Assembly (NCBI GenBank): GCA_032718475.1
Contig: JAUCBJ010007628.1
Span: 1 to 64,000, forward strand
From: Nemertoderma westbladi
Taxonomy: Eukaryota; Xenacoelomorpha; Nemertodermatida; Nemertodermatidae
DNA: 64,000 bases
Direction of reading: 5' to 3'
A model generated the notes under the pieces. The model was not told the origin of the DNA and ran no database searches. It saw only the letters and a list, made by a program, of their open reading frames with translations. Positions 25,015 through 37,176 of this stretch are shown piece after piece (the stretch's first letter is position 1; each line of letters begins with the position of its first letter). A program made the position numbers and the translations under genes.

Positions 25015-26465
25015 GTATCTCGGTAGTGACTGATAGCTGTACAATCTCGGTAGTGACTGATAGCTGTACAATATCAGTAGTGACTGATAGCTGTACAATC
25101 CCGGTAGTGACTATAGCTGTACAATACCAGCAATTACTGAGATAGCTGTACAATCTCGGTAGTGACTGATAGCTGTACAATATCAGCAATGACTGAGATA
25201 GCTGTACAATCTCGGTAGTGACTGATAGCTGTACAATATCAGTAGTGACTGATAGCTGTACAATCTCGGTAGTGACTGTTAGCTGTACAATCTCGGTAGT
25301 GACTGTTAACTGTACAATCTCGGTAGTGACTGTTAGCTGTACAATATCAGCAATGACTGAGATAGCTGTACAATCTCGGTAGTGACTGATAGCTGTACAA
25401 TATCAGTAGTGACTGATAGCTGTACAATATCAGTAGTGACTGATAGCTGTACAATATCAGTAGTGACTGGTAGCTGTACAATATCGGTAGTGACTGGTAG
25501 CTGTACAATATCAGTAGTGACTGATAGCTGTACAATATCAGTAGTGACTGATAGCTGTACAATCTCGGTAGTGACTGATAGCTGTACAATATCAGTAGTG
25601 ACTGATAGCTGTACAATCTCGGTAGTGACTGATAGCTGTACAATATCGGTAGTGACTGGTAGCTGTACAATATCGGTAGTGAGTGATAGCTGTACAATAT
25701 CGGTAGTGACTGGTAGCTGTACAATATCAGTAGTGACTGATAGCTGTACAATCTCGGTAGTGACTGATAGCTGTACAATCTCGGTAGTGACTGATAGCTG
25801 TACAATATCAGTAGTGACTGATAGCTGTACAATCTCGGTAGTGACTGATAGCTGTACAATATCGGTAGTGACTGGTAGCTGTACAATATCAGTAGTGACT
25901 GATAGCTGTACAATATCAGTAGTGACTGATAGCTGTACAATCTCGGTAGTGACTGGTAGCTGTACAATATCAGTAGTGACTGATAGCTGTACAATATCAG
26001 TAGTGACTGATAGCTGTACAATATCAGTAGTGACTGATAGCTGTACAATCTCGGTAGTGACTGATAGCTGTACAATCTCGGTAGTGACTGATAGCTGTAC
26101 AATATCAGTAGTGACTGATAGCTGTACAATCTCGGTAGTGACTGATAGCTGTACAATATCGGTAGTGACTGGTAGCTGTACAATATCAGTAGTGACTGAT
26201 AGCTGTACAATATCAGTAGTGACTGATAGCTGTACAATCTCGGTAGTGACTGGTAGCTGTACAATATCAGTAGTGACTGATAGCTGTACAATATCAGTAG
26301 TGACTGATAGCTGTACAATATCAGTAGTGACTGATAGCTGTACAATCTCGGTAGTGACTGATAGCTGTACAATATCAGTAGTGACTGATAGCTGTACAAT
26401 CTCGGTAGTGACTGATAGCTGTACAATATCGGTAGTGACTGATAGCTGTACAATATCAGTAGTGA
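25015..26465 (+). repeat. 27-bp minisatellite, about 54 units
   Basis: The unit is GTAGTGACTGATAGCTGTAC followed by AATATCA, with TATCA/CTCGG/TATCG and TGAT/TGGT variants. The period is nine codons, so both strands stay open for more than 370 codons (plus-strand VVTDSCTIS repeat, minus-strand SYQSLLILY repeat). Variant positions are mostly not codon-third, and there is no start or splice context. I treat it as non-coding. Early units (25015-25380) are less regular and include 25-29-bp forms. Confidence 0.95.
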
Positions 26466-26698
26466 TGGCACCATCACATACGGTTTGTTATCGGGTTGTG
26501 TATGTGTATGCAGGGCAACTCATTTGACTTTTCTTTGTTTCAATAAGTTAAATTTTTATATATCATGTAACCTAAGGATAACTAAAAAAATACCAAGTAA
26601 TGTACGGTATCAAAATTTTCTTAGAATAGGCCGTATGTCGATAGTAGTAGTAGTATTATAGTCCCTGCAACGCAAAGTTGTATTCATTTCCTTTACAG

Positions 26699-26834
26699 AT
26701 AATTAACATATTGGGTCATTCGTTAACGATTAAAAACGTAAAGTTGTCTGATGAAGGGGTATACCACTGCTCTCTATCTGTAAACGATGGACGCAAAACA
26801 GAAAGTAATAATGTTCAAATCAATATTTTAGGAA
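26699..26834 (+). CDS. Host gene exon 6: second half of Ig domain B
   Basis: A 136-bp phase 0-1 exon, the duplicate of the exon at 22057. It encodes HSLTIKNVKLSDEGVYHCSL...RKTESNNVQINILG with the same conserved D.G.YHC motif. Acceptor TTTCCTTTACAG and donor GTAAGT are clean. The intron before it has been expanded to about 4.2 kb by the RTE, BEL gag and 27-bp satellite insertions. Confidence 0.83.
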
Positions 26835-27418
26835 GTAAGTTAATGAAATGACCGGGACTGCACTAAATAAATTTAGAGCAGAAATATTATACTGATAAGT
26901 GTGATAACCGAAAAAAAAAAAAAAAAATTAAATGACACTATCTTTACAATGTGCTTGCAAATGCAAATATTATGCTTTTTATTTCATCTACCATCATCAA
27001 ACCCCCAGTGACACTGTCTACAACATCCCTGAACACCTCAAAGCGCCTCACTTGATCAGCAGAAATCATATACCATGTTTTCACACGAGGAAGTACAGCA
27101 TGCACTAGTTATGGAAAGTCTTAATCGACGCATTAAGAACTACAGTAGGATTGATTTGCCACCAGTAGTGGACCCATTTAGAGCGAATTTAGTTCCAATG
27201 GAAGCGAACTTAGTTCCAATGTTTCAATCGTGGGGCTAAGCCTTTGCGTATTGCCACTATTTGGGGGTGGGTCAGGGTCCGGTCAGCAATAATTATAAAT
27301 GGTTGTAACACCCTGCTGCCATTTTGTAAAAACGAATTATTATCAATGAATTAAAAATGTAATTACATATTTTGAAATATTTTAATAACGGGTATATATA
27401 CTGAGACTGACTGACTGT
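26835..27418. other. Intronic sequence, nothing recognised
   Basis: Contains an A-homopolymer (about 26911-26928) and no identified coding region. Confidence 0.5.
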
Positions 27419-27890
27419 ACGGTAGTCTACGGCACATTTACTATGACACATTCTAAATGTTCCGATAGACCACAGAACATTTACCACGGCACATTCTAAA
27501 TGTTGCGGTAGACCACGGCACATTTATCACGGCACATTCTAAATGTTTCGATAGACCACGGCTCATTTACCACGGCACATTCTAAATGTTCCGATAGACC
27601 ACAGCACATTTACCACGGCGCATTCTAAATGTTGCGGTAGACCACGGCACATTTATCACAGCACATTCTAAATGTTTCGATAGACCACGGCTCATTTACC
27701 ACGGCACATTCTAATTGTTACGGTAGACCACGTCACATTTACTATGGCACATTCTAAATGTTGCGGTAGACCACGGCACATTTACCACGGCACATTCTAA
27801 ATGTTTCGATAGACCACGGCCCATTTACCACGGCACATTCTAAATGTTGCGGTAGACCATGGTACATTTACTACGGCACATTAAGCTCCC
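27419..27890 (+). repeat. About 44-bp minisatellite with CGGTAGACCACGGCACATTT
   Basis: About ten units containing CATTTACCACGGCACATTCT and AAATGTT(G/T)CGGTAGACCACG. Variants alternate between TTCGATAGACC and TGCGGTAGACC, suggesting an 88-bp dimeric higher-order unit. Confidence 0.9.
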
Positions 27891-28256
27891 ATAGAGTTAA
27901 TGCTATTTTTCCTTTGTGGTAATGTGGCCGTTATGGGCTTCCCTAAATAGGAAACCTACCTACAAATAAGAAACCCGACGTCAATCCCCCCACCCACCTC
28001 TGTATTTGTACAACATTTTATAGCCCGATAGAAATAGGGTTAGCATAGGCTACATTCCTGTTTCGTGATAATGTAATAAGTTGATCAGATTCTTATTACA
28101 ATATCAATCATTTAAGTACCATAACAGCACAACTAGAATTCATTTATTTGATTCCTGTTTGGTGATAGTTTCTTCAATTACATATGTAAATTATAAAATA
28201 ATAAATGAGTTGCATTAGAGTGCATTATTTTGAGATTATGTAATAAATATTTATAG

Positions 28257-28420
28257 GTATTTGTGAGACGATAAGGCATCACCAACAATCTAGTCAGTTA
28301 CTGAATAATTTAGAATACTTCACCTCTGGACAACCTCTGTACAGAATATATGGATGTAATGGTCTTTATAATGGCGATGAACAGTTAGTATCAGTTGTGC
28401 CGAAAAATCAATTTAATTAA
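28257..28420 (+). CDS. Host gene exon 7: possible terminal exon
   Basis: Acceptor TTTATAG leads into a frame in phase with exon 6 and encodes about 54 residues (ICETIRHHQQSSQLL ... YRIYGCNGLYNGDEQLVSVV) before a TAA at 28418-28420. If terminal, the protein lacks a visible transmembrane segment and could be secreted. Alternatively the exon is spliced out before the stop; I see no good donor. No domain is recognised. Confidence 0.45.
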
Positions 28421-29089
28421 TTTATTATTGTTTATCATTAATTATCGCTTTTTGTTTGCACATTGCTGGGGCAACAAACCGGTGTTATATCCGTATTAAC
28501 TATATACGTCATTGTTTATAAAACATCACTTTATAGTGTTACAGCACAAGTGATGTTGTAACTAAAACGAACCAAAAATAACATTAATTGAAATAAATAA
28601 CAAAACGAACCATCTTGTATAACAGAATACAGATTAACTTACTTCAGGTATTATTATATCCGTATATTCATTCCATTCTCGAACGGACGATAATTATAGT
28701 ATATTAAGAATAGTTTGTTATTCCTACGGTTATTATAATATGTTAAGCCCCTGAAGGAAAGGCCCCTGATAAGACCTCATTAGTTGTTGAACAACTTCTA
28801 TATGTTGAGCCAGAGACATCTGTCAAGTTTTAGCAGACATTATAAATGCGTATTTCAAGTTTCATCAGCACAAAGGTAAAAGTCGAGACCCACACATTCC
28901 CAAGTCATATCACCCAATTTCGACCATTATTCTGCTTCGCCAAGCTAATGGAATCTGAAGTGCTCTGTGTGAATATCTATCGATTGAGTTACCGGAATTT
29001 GTCTCACAATCGCGATTGGTATACCAACATAAAATTGGATCGGATCTTATCTTATCCTAAGTGCAGTGCTAGAATGATAGAATAGCAGT
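28421..29089. other. AT-rich sequence after the Ig gene
   Basis: Possible AATAAA polyadenylation signals near 28588 (ATTGAAATAAATAAC). A 79-codon open frame at 28846-29085 has no recognised motif but may belong to the LINE fragment that follows. Confidence 0.4.
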
Positions 29090-31580
29090 GTTTGATCGGT
29101 TTCGTCAGCTTTTGATAATATCAAGCATTTTACCCTATTCAACAAGCTCATGGACCATCTCAATCCACATATGTTTAGTGCTACTTGCAAAATTATACTT
29201 GCATTGTAGCATTTCTAAAGTTTGGAGCAGATATATCTGTGATGGGTATTTCTTTGTTGAACGGAGTAAAACAAGGGTCACTTCTCTCTCCAGTTCTATA
29301 TAACTTCTATACCAGTGATGTCCTCGAAGCTTTGAAAGATGCTGGATTATGAGGAATACACACACCCTTTGTCTCGGCACAATTGCCTATACTGATGACA
29401 CTCTCATAATGGGTAAATATATTGCTGAAATCGAACACCATATCAAATTAATCGGAGTTCAACTTGAGAAAGTATACTTAGAAGTTGAGAATAGTAAATT
29501 GAACTGTATATTTATACTTCCATGGGGTTTCAGCAGTTCATCAATCCCGTCGTTTCTCAGCGTAAATGGTACATTGTTACCACCGCAACAATTTATTAAC
29601 CCTATTAGTACCGGGCTATAAAATGTTGTACAAATACCGGGGGGGGGGGGGGGGGGGTTCATATTGACCCTTCCCTCTAAAATCTACAAATATTTACGAA
29701 AACGTCTGAATTTTTGTTTATACGTAGGTATCACTAGTCTGGATCCGACCGAAAAAAAAATTTCGAAAAAATGTACTTGGGTGGTTAGGTTATATTGCAG
29801 CACCAAAATTACAAGTAGAGCACAATTTTCACAAAATTTGAAAGTTACATTTTTCGGCTAATTGTTTTTCAATACAGGTTTTCTGGGGCGCAAAATACAT
29901 TGGAAAATATTTAAAAAGGATATGATTACTATAAATGGCTGTTTAGTCCTCTCGGCGTAGGAAAAAAATGAAAAAAACAAGTAACCAGCTCTTTTCAGTT
30001 AGAACACAAAATTTTTAATTCACTTATACGATGCTATAAATTAACATTTTCAGGTTTTCTAGGGCGCTAATTCTAATGGAATACATTTCTAATATGCCAG
30101 ATCATTGCTACTTGTATTTGTCGGCGTAATTTGGCTAATTTTGGTGCTAGCACCAAATTTCGTACCCACCACCAAAAAGTACAAGTTTGCGATTTCCAGT
30201 GCTGTTTTTATTGATGCCAGTGGATTCAGGACCCTCATAAACCCGTATAACGCAAGAAACAAGATGATACTATCTTCTGATCAATTTGCTTATTTTCCAA
30301 AATTTGGTGCTGGCACAACAATTTTCACCCACCGGCGAAAAATACAAGTTTGAAAACTCTTATGAAATTTTTACTGATTCCATTGAATTCAGAACCCTCA
30401 CAAACCCGTATAACGCAAGAAACAAGGTGACACAATCAATTGATATATTTGATGGTTTTCAAAATTGGGTGCTAGCACCATATTTTGCACCCACTTCCGA
30501 AAAATACAAGTTTGATATGTCTAGTTCGATAATTATATATTCCATTGAATTCAGAACAACCATAAACCTCTAAAACACAAGAAATAAATTGTCACAAGCA
30601 ATTTTATCTATTGAATGGATTTTCAAAATTTCGTGCTAGCACCAAAATTTGCACACTGCACCGAAAATTACAAGTTTGATACGCTTGGTGAAACTCGTAT
30701 ATATTCCATACCAGAACCCCAAAAAGCCCCAATTGCGTATAAAACAAGTTTCAAACAATCAATTTACAAAATTGACATAATTCAAAATTTGGTGCTGTCA
30801 CCAAAATTTGGCACCCGCCGAAAAAAACAAGTTTGAAATTTCTAAATCAATTTATATGTATTCCATCCAATTGCTAACACCAAAAAACCGGTGTAAATCA
30901 AAAATAGAGATGTTACAATTCATATTTAATGAAATGAAATTTTCAAAAAACGTCTCAAAAAAAGTGCCAAAAGTAGGGTTAAAAAATGGTGCTATAACTC
31001 GAAAACTACCCAATATTTTTGAAAACGGTTTTCACTACTAGGAAGACAATAGATTTTTAGGAAAAGTCATAAAAGTTCAGATTCCCAATTGCGTTTGTTT
31101 CAGAATTATAATAAAAAAACCACGGGGGGGGGGGAGGGGTCATAGTGACCCCCCCCCCCCCCCCCCACGGGTTTAATATGGTTAACTTCCTTGGATTTAA
31201 AATTCAACATGTTGGAACGTCTGCTGAAGCTATAGCCGATTGTATATGTATAGGCCTACAGCTAATTGCATCCGTTGCTGAATCTTTTCGTAGAAAGGCT
31301 GGACTTCACAATGGCTTAATGCTCGTACATTGAGCCGTCTCTGATCCTCCATTGTCCAGCCTACAATATCTACAGTGCAAGGTTCCTCGTTGGTCGAATG
31401 ATGAGTGAAGATAGGAACAAACTGGATATAGTCCATCAAAAGGTAGTACGCACTTGGATGCACTTGGGATCATATGCTAGTAACTCTATAATATACAAAT
31501 TGATGAACTGCCGACTTCTTACTTCTGATGTATCATGGACTTCTAGAATGTTATTTATACCAGGACTGGAAACTAGGTAG
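29090..31580 (+). mobile_element. Old LINE RT fragment, split by a DNA transposon
   Basis: The left part (about 29090-29599) encodes RT motifs GVKQGSLLSPVLYNFY and, in another frame, IAYTDDTLIMGK (catalytic YTDD). The right part (31177-31580) continues with NFLGFKIQ, the start of the thumb region, and C-terminal residues. The element at 29600-31172 interrupts it. A stop and frame changes in the left part show that it is a dead copy. The clade is not certain; the motifs fit an apurinic-endonuclease-type LINE. Confidence 0.7.
29600..31172. mobile_element. Non-autonomous DNA transposon with TTAA target duplication and G/C-homopolymer ends
   Basis: Flanked by TTAA at 29596-29599 and 31173-31176. 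The left end starts CCCTATTAGTACCGGG, followed within 40 bp by a G-run and GTTCATATTGACCC. The right end has GGGGTCATAGTGACCCC, a long C-run and CACGGGT. The ends are therefore imperfect inverted repeats built around a GTCA...TGAC hairpin in G/C homopolymers. TTAA targets and CCC/GGG termini are typical of piggyBac-type elements. There is no transposase. The interior carries several about 170-bp degenerate repeats with TTGGTGCTAGCACCAA and the block AACCC(G/A)TATAACGCAAGAAA. A related inverted copy starts at 61324. Confidence 0.8.
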
Positions 31581-33957
31581 CTATAGGCAAAATAAAAACA
31601 CCAGTTGAGGCCTACATATTAATTACTGCACGGTACATAGTAATTATAAACACGGTATACACGTTTTTAGTGTTTCACGCGTTTCACGCGATCCCTCCAA
31701 ATATCCAATATATTCGACTACCGATGATCGACTTAATTTTCTGGGCAATGTTTCAAGGTCTCTTACCACATGGAGGACCTCTAGCGAAATAGATCTAATA
31801 ATAGATCTAATTGTAAAAGCTTTTGCGTAATTAGCCGGTTATTATCCCCGTAAAGTACTCTGTGGTTGGTTTACCAGGCATAAAAAGGCCGTGTCCTTGC
31901 TGTACTGGTGTTTTGGAGGACATAAAAGCCATTTCTTCTGTATTTGTACTTTAGAGGACATAATCTGCAATTTCGTGATGTAAAAAGCTCGATACTCTTG
32001 AAAACAGTGTCGCTACCATGACGACGGCTAACGGCTGATATTGCCACGTTGCCCCATAGCCCTGCTTTCTGTATCTGCCAATAGGATTTGAGTTGGTTTT
32101 GATTTTGACCTATCACAGATCTACTGAACTGAATTTCCTATCTGTATGCTCATTCTCTGTGGTGGGTGAGATCTTTGTAGAATAAGGGTAGCTGGTATTC
32201 TTATAGTTATTCTTATCAGTTTTTAGTGTTGTTGGTGATTCTAAGCCAGGAAGAACGGCTTTAGCCTTACACTAGTAGGCTTAATTATAAGGACAAATAT
32301 CCGTTATCTGCATTTATCATAACATAACACACCATACCTAATCAAACAACCTGTGCATACTTTTATATTGTTATACTGCTATTTACTGTCAGTTCTTCAT
32401 AATATGGTTGATGAATTATTATATTTGGAATAACGATAAATAACCCCGAAACCCAATATTCTTGATATACCGAAGGTAAGAGAGAAAGGTTACATATAAC
32501 GATTGTGACTTATGTTGAAGTGGTTTGAAGTGAATCTAATGTTATTTGATAGACCCTACATGAGTCGGTCCGTGTTCCTTTTATATATAACTAAAATCAG
32601 TGAAGATCGGCAGATCAGTGTGCAGTATTGTGCAGCATTGTGTATGAGTGAGACTGATAACGAAGCATTTCCTAAAGAATGCGCCATATATGTGAATTAT
32701 AACTAAGCCATATCGTTGTGAGTAGTTTAAGTCATAACTCTGTTTATATAGATAGAGCGCCACGTCCTAAAGGAACTGTTAATATTTCCCGAAGGTGAAT
32801 AATACTGTCAGTCGAATAATACATTAGGCTTACATAGCAATAAGATTAAGCCGTCGAACCCAATCTCCCGGGTATATCCAGCGGGTGAATGATCGCGCAC
32901 AGATTGGTTTCGACTAGTGTAGTGAATCAAATACTTGTCATAGGCTAAAGGCGAATTATTATCTAGAAGACATCCTAATTTGGCGGGTTAAACTGCCAAA
33001 GGTCTGAAAGCGCGAACACTAATAGATCTAATAGTGCCCTTTCGACGCCCTTATTCATACCACGAATGCTTTAGTCAATATAGTAAGGTACTGTCTGGAT
33101 GAGTAAAAGTTTAATTATGTTCGTAACACGTAAGATGTTGCAAAATCCCCTAGAGCTCCGCTCTGGACGTTACAGACAAATAAATGGAGGTAATTATTAC
33201 CTTTCATATAAACAATTGTTCCAAAATGAGAGGAAGCCTTATCACCAATTCTTACATTACGACGTCATAAATGAAACAAATCTTGAGCTCAGCTGCACAA
33301 TGTATAACAACAGACAATGCGCAAACATCGAATAACATTGCAGAAGAGATTTATTAATCCACCACATTTGTCCACCACGCATAACATCTGCCGATGCCAA
33401 CACAAACTAGTACGTCGCTGGAGCACTAGTTAAGAGTACAGTGCGAAACTTCAAAGAATGCAGAAGCTGTTTCACCTCTCTTGCTGACTCTCATAATTGC
33501 TCTCCGCTTCAAATGTTCGATGTTGAACAAGAAGACGTGCTAATATCCAGAGACGTGAGACGTGAGGGAAAATGTCGATATTTCTTCCAACCGCGGTTGA
33601 TTACTCCACCCTAGCATTCAAGCATTTTGCATATGTCTCCATAGTTGGAATGCATATACAAATAACAAATGATTATAATTCTTTCAAGTATAACGTGAAC
33701 AGAGCTGCCAATTCAAAGCAACTGTTTACAAATAATATACAGATTATATATATACAGATTGTAATTGAGATCATCTTGCCACTAAAGAACTGGACAGATA
33801 CGCCAGAGATCTGCGCAAATAAACATCAATATGTAGGGATTTAGTTGGTCGTTTCTAAAGCACTGTCACAAATAATTTTGTCATTCAAATGTCCGACATG
33901 AGACGTATTCTTAAAAATAAACAGAATGATAAGTTAAGGAAATTTAATAATTAAAAG
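31581..33957. other. AT-rich stretch, nothing recognised
   Basis: Open frames of 60-90 codons (for example 32512-32706, 33099-33335, 33572-33844) show no motifs, splice context or repeats that would support calling genes. The last five bases, AAAAG (33953-33957), are the left target-site copy of the BEL element. Confidence 0.5.
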
Positions 33958-34090
33958 TGATGAATTATTTCACTATAAGGTAGCATTTGTAGTTTAACTT
34001 TAACGTAAAAACTTTTGAAAATCCGACGTATTTTGATTAAATTACAGTAATGTAATATGCCTATTCATATTTGTACACATAAAACCCTTA

Positions 34091-34172
34091 GGTACTCTCG
34101 TGGCGTAGTGGTCAGATGGTTAAGGCGTTGGTTACATTACGTAGGTTACGAGTTCGAATCCCAGTCGGGAAA
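34091..34172 (+). promoter_or_regulatory. tRNA-like pol III promoter in the 5' LTR
   Basis: An A-box TGGCGTAGTGG (34101-34111) and B-box AGTTCGAATCC (34151-34161), 39 bp apart, with TTAAGGCGTTGG between them as in tRNA-Ser/Leu. Acceptor and T stems do not pair well, so it is not a functional tRNA. It looks like a SINE-type or tRNA-derived head captured by the LTR. Confidence 0.65.
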
Positions 34173-34456
34173 TTTGTATTTTGGGGCCATTTATTTTCGT
34201 TTAGGTGCTAATTGGTAGGCCAATGAGAAGCGTACAACGTAGCGGATAATGAGCCAGGCCAATCATAGGGCATAAATTACCTTATTGCTCAAATGTGAGG
34301 CAGTGGAAAATTCTGTTAGGATTCCATGTCCCTGATTAGTGTAAGGGCCGGACTGCGTTGAACGATGAGCTGGGCCAATCATAGGGCACGACGTACTTCA
34401 TTGCTCAATTGTGAAGCTGTGGAAAATTTTGTTTAGTTTCCATGTGCAATTTCTAG

Positions 34457-34465
34457 TATAAAAGG
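34457..34465 (+). promoter_or_regulatory. TATA box of the 5' LTR
   Basis: TATAAAAGG in the second copy of the 116-bp U3 duplication; the first copy has TGTAAGGG at the same place, so only one copy is promoter-like. Confidence 0.65.
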
Positions 34466-36244
34466 CCGGTTTGCCTTCGGTTATCATTCCTAATCGCTTC
34501 ACTTCGTTATGATTTGTATATCGTTACTCTATCCTTTTATTCTTGTAAAATTAGTTTATTCGGTTTCTTGTTGAAACTTACTTTGATAAATCCTTTGTTA
34601 AAACTGTAAATATACTGCAATTTCCTGACATGTTTTCTTTTGGTCCGACTTCGGGACAGCCGAACACCAGGGAGATGGCAGCCTAGACCGTTAGGCCGTA
34701 AGCAACGCAGGGAAGGGATGTCCACAACACGCTAGCGCCCACATTGGATCGACCGCGCACCCCCTTTGCCCCTTCGAAATGCTCAACTTGCTATGCAGCG
34801 CCCGCTTTGTGAGAAAGGTAAGACTTTGTTCGACGCCCTTGCCCGCCGTAAGACCTATAGATCAGGGTAAGCGTGACACCGCACTGGACGCCGCAAATTT
34901 AGGATCAAATAATTATATCCAGACACCCCCCCCCCCCCTTCTTGTCAGTCCTACGAACCCCTGGGTTAACCTGTACTTCCTACAGGTGCGAACTATTGCC
35001 ATTCGTCAGTACGCGAGTACACATTAGGCACGGACAGCATACGTTCCATAATTTAGTGATTCATAGCACTGACTGTTTGGTACCGGTTCGCTTTGAAGAA
35101 CGTACATTAGTACCCCCCCCCCCCTGTCTGGAGTTAGCTATTTGATCAGGCAAGGAGTATTTCTGCTACCGGCACACTGCTTGGCCTAGGGAGGTTTATT
35201 AATATCCTACCGCGCCTTGCCACGTACTGATAGGTATTGCTGCTAACTACCGCAGCAACAAAATTCTAGAATTAAATTAGTATACCAGATCAGCTAACGT
35301 ACGGTAGCGATTAACCCCTATTCTTATCTTACAACCAGAATCTGGTATTAGTGCCGATCACGGGTGTAGTTACTAACACTGTGGTTGCCCATTGGGTTGT
35401 GGATAGGAAGGAGAGAGCTTTGACGTCATTCGTGAGTATAAAGTTCTACAAACGCGACTAGTTTATTTTAGTAGCTAGCGCACGGTATCATTTTTAGTCA
35501 GAAAATCACTAAAACCTAGTAAAAGGAATTACCCGAAATTGTTTTATTTGTAACACACCCACACACACACGCCCTAAAACATATTGCCCTTAAAGTTCTA
35601 CTAGCTATAGCGTACTATACATTACGTTAGGAGGAAATTATTTGTATTTGTACAATTAGGATCTGATTTGATTGCGGCAAGATAAGGAGTATTTCACTTT
35701 CGTTATTAAACTGTTGTTTGTCTGGACAACGGTATTGTTACATTTAGGCTTGACCCTTTAGACTGATTTCGTACAGGGGGATCAGTTATTGTTACATTTA
35801 GGCACGACCCCTTTTCGACTGATTTAGGACTGTCAGTGTTGTTACGCTAGGTCTGTTAACCCACTAGCTCGTATATAAACCATATAAATCACACCGCGGC
35901 AAGTTACTGTATTTAGGACTGTCAGTGATAGTTAGGATTCGCTGCGCGGGGATTGTTTTCCCGTGAGTTCGGTCTGTTACGGTAACTGTACATCTGCCTC
36001 ACCGGTTAGAGGACAGGTATCCTTCTGTCTAGTACGTAGGCATTAGACCCGCTCACGTACATAGAATAGATACAAGGCTCTGTTCCTCGCCAGTAGTCGT
36101 TTGTGTACTATATCTGTTTGTTTAGATATCCTGGACTGGGATTTGTTGTCAGATACTGTACAAGCCCGTATACATTACTAGAGTCTCATAGTAAGATACA
36201 TCGTTACTAGGATCTGGTAAGCGGTATACTACTGGACCCTTACA

Positions 36245-37176
36245 GTAGGAAGTATTTATATAAATTAGTATATAGTATTTCCGCCGTAGCGTATAATATA
36301 GATAAATATTTGTTAGCTATTGTAAGTAGGAGATATTTAAAAATTAAGGTTAGTAAATTTAGTAATTTAGAACGTCCCCTGCTTCAGTAGGCTTTTAGGG
36401 TAGCTAGTACTTTCGTATTTAATATTTGACTAGCTAACAGTTAGTTTGTAGCACTTTGTTTTACGCCGTGTGTGTGCGGTGTTACTTTTCGGTACTTGAA
36501 AAGGTACATAGGGTTTAAAGACCAATTTGTATCGGTACCTAGGAAGATTTTTCGTAAGCGTAGAAGTAAAACTCTCACCTTCGACCTTTTCAGGACTCAA
36601 GGACTCATTTCTGGACCGCCTCGAGGATTAGACCGCTTTTCGCAAAGTTTGGGAGACAATAAATTCGTCCGCGCCGCCGAAAACGGAAAGACCCACGTCC
36701 GGTTTGTATTTGGGAATTTGTACGACTGGAAGATCAAAGGAACGTAAGTTTTACGACTCGCGTCGTTCAAACTTAAGAAAGCACAGTAGTACTCAAAATT
36801 TGTGGGTTTCACTGTCTATTAGTAGTGTTGTTGGTACATATTTTCCCTTTAGACGTTGCTGTTTGGCCTATTGTTTATACTTGTTGATCTATATTTTGTT
36901 AACGTATACCGTTATCTCACTTATTCGTACAAATTTAGCCGGTAGGCTAGATTACTACTTATTTTATTATATACCTTGTTAGTTTATTTGTACCGGTTAG
37001 GGTATATATATGATATATATATATATCAAGGTAAGTTTGACATTTGTACATTTCGACATTTTGACATTTCGACATTCTGACTTGTTGATTTATTTGTACC
37101 GGTTAGGTAAGTTTGACACTTCAACATTCAGACACTTTGATATTTTATTACCCGTACTTGACGTATATAATAAGAC
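36245..37176 (+). other. BEL leader between the 5' LTR and gag
   Basis: The 932-bp leader begins GTAGGAAGTATTTATATA directly after the LTR, where the primer-binding site should be; I cannot match it to a particular tRNA. A 91-codon frame (36472-36747) ends at a consensus donor-like AACGTAAGT near 36743, hinting at a spliced leader. Degenerate repeats with GACATTT/GACACTT precede the gag start. Confidence 0.6.

Larger units (their letters stand above)
33958..36244 (+). repeat. 5' LTR of the BEL element
   Basis: A 2287-bp direct repeat with TG...CA ends. It contains a tRNA-like pol III promoter near its start, a 116-bp tandem duplication in the presumed U3 (copies starting near 34251 and 34367), and a TATA box TATAAAAGG at 34457-34465 in the second copy, placing the start of transcription at about 34490. 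Two C-runs lie further downstream. Confidence 0.95.

Noticed and set aside
25347-26527. 376- and 381-codon frames on both strands
   Set aside because: By-products of a 27-bp tandem repeat without stops; no coding signature.
32512-33844. Short frames left of the BEL element as exons
   Set aside because: No splice sites in phase, no Cys or domain pattern, and composition like surrounding AT-rich DNA.
34091-34172. Functional tRNA gene
   Set aside because: A- and B-boxes match, but acceptor and T stems have several mismatches and no clear anticodon arm; called tRNA-like promoter only.
36472-36747. Separate 91-codon leader gene in the BEL element
   Set aside because: No motif or homology; lies in the leader and could at best be an upstream exon ending at the GTAAGT-like site.
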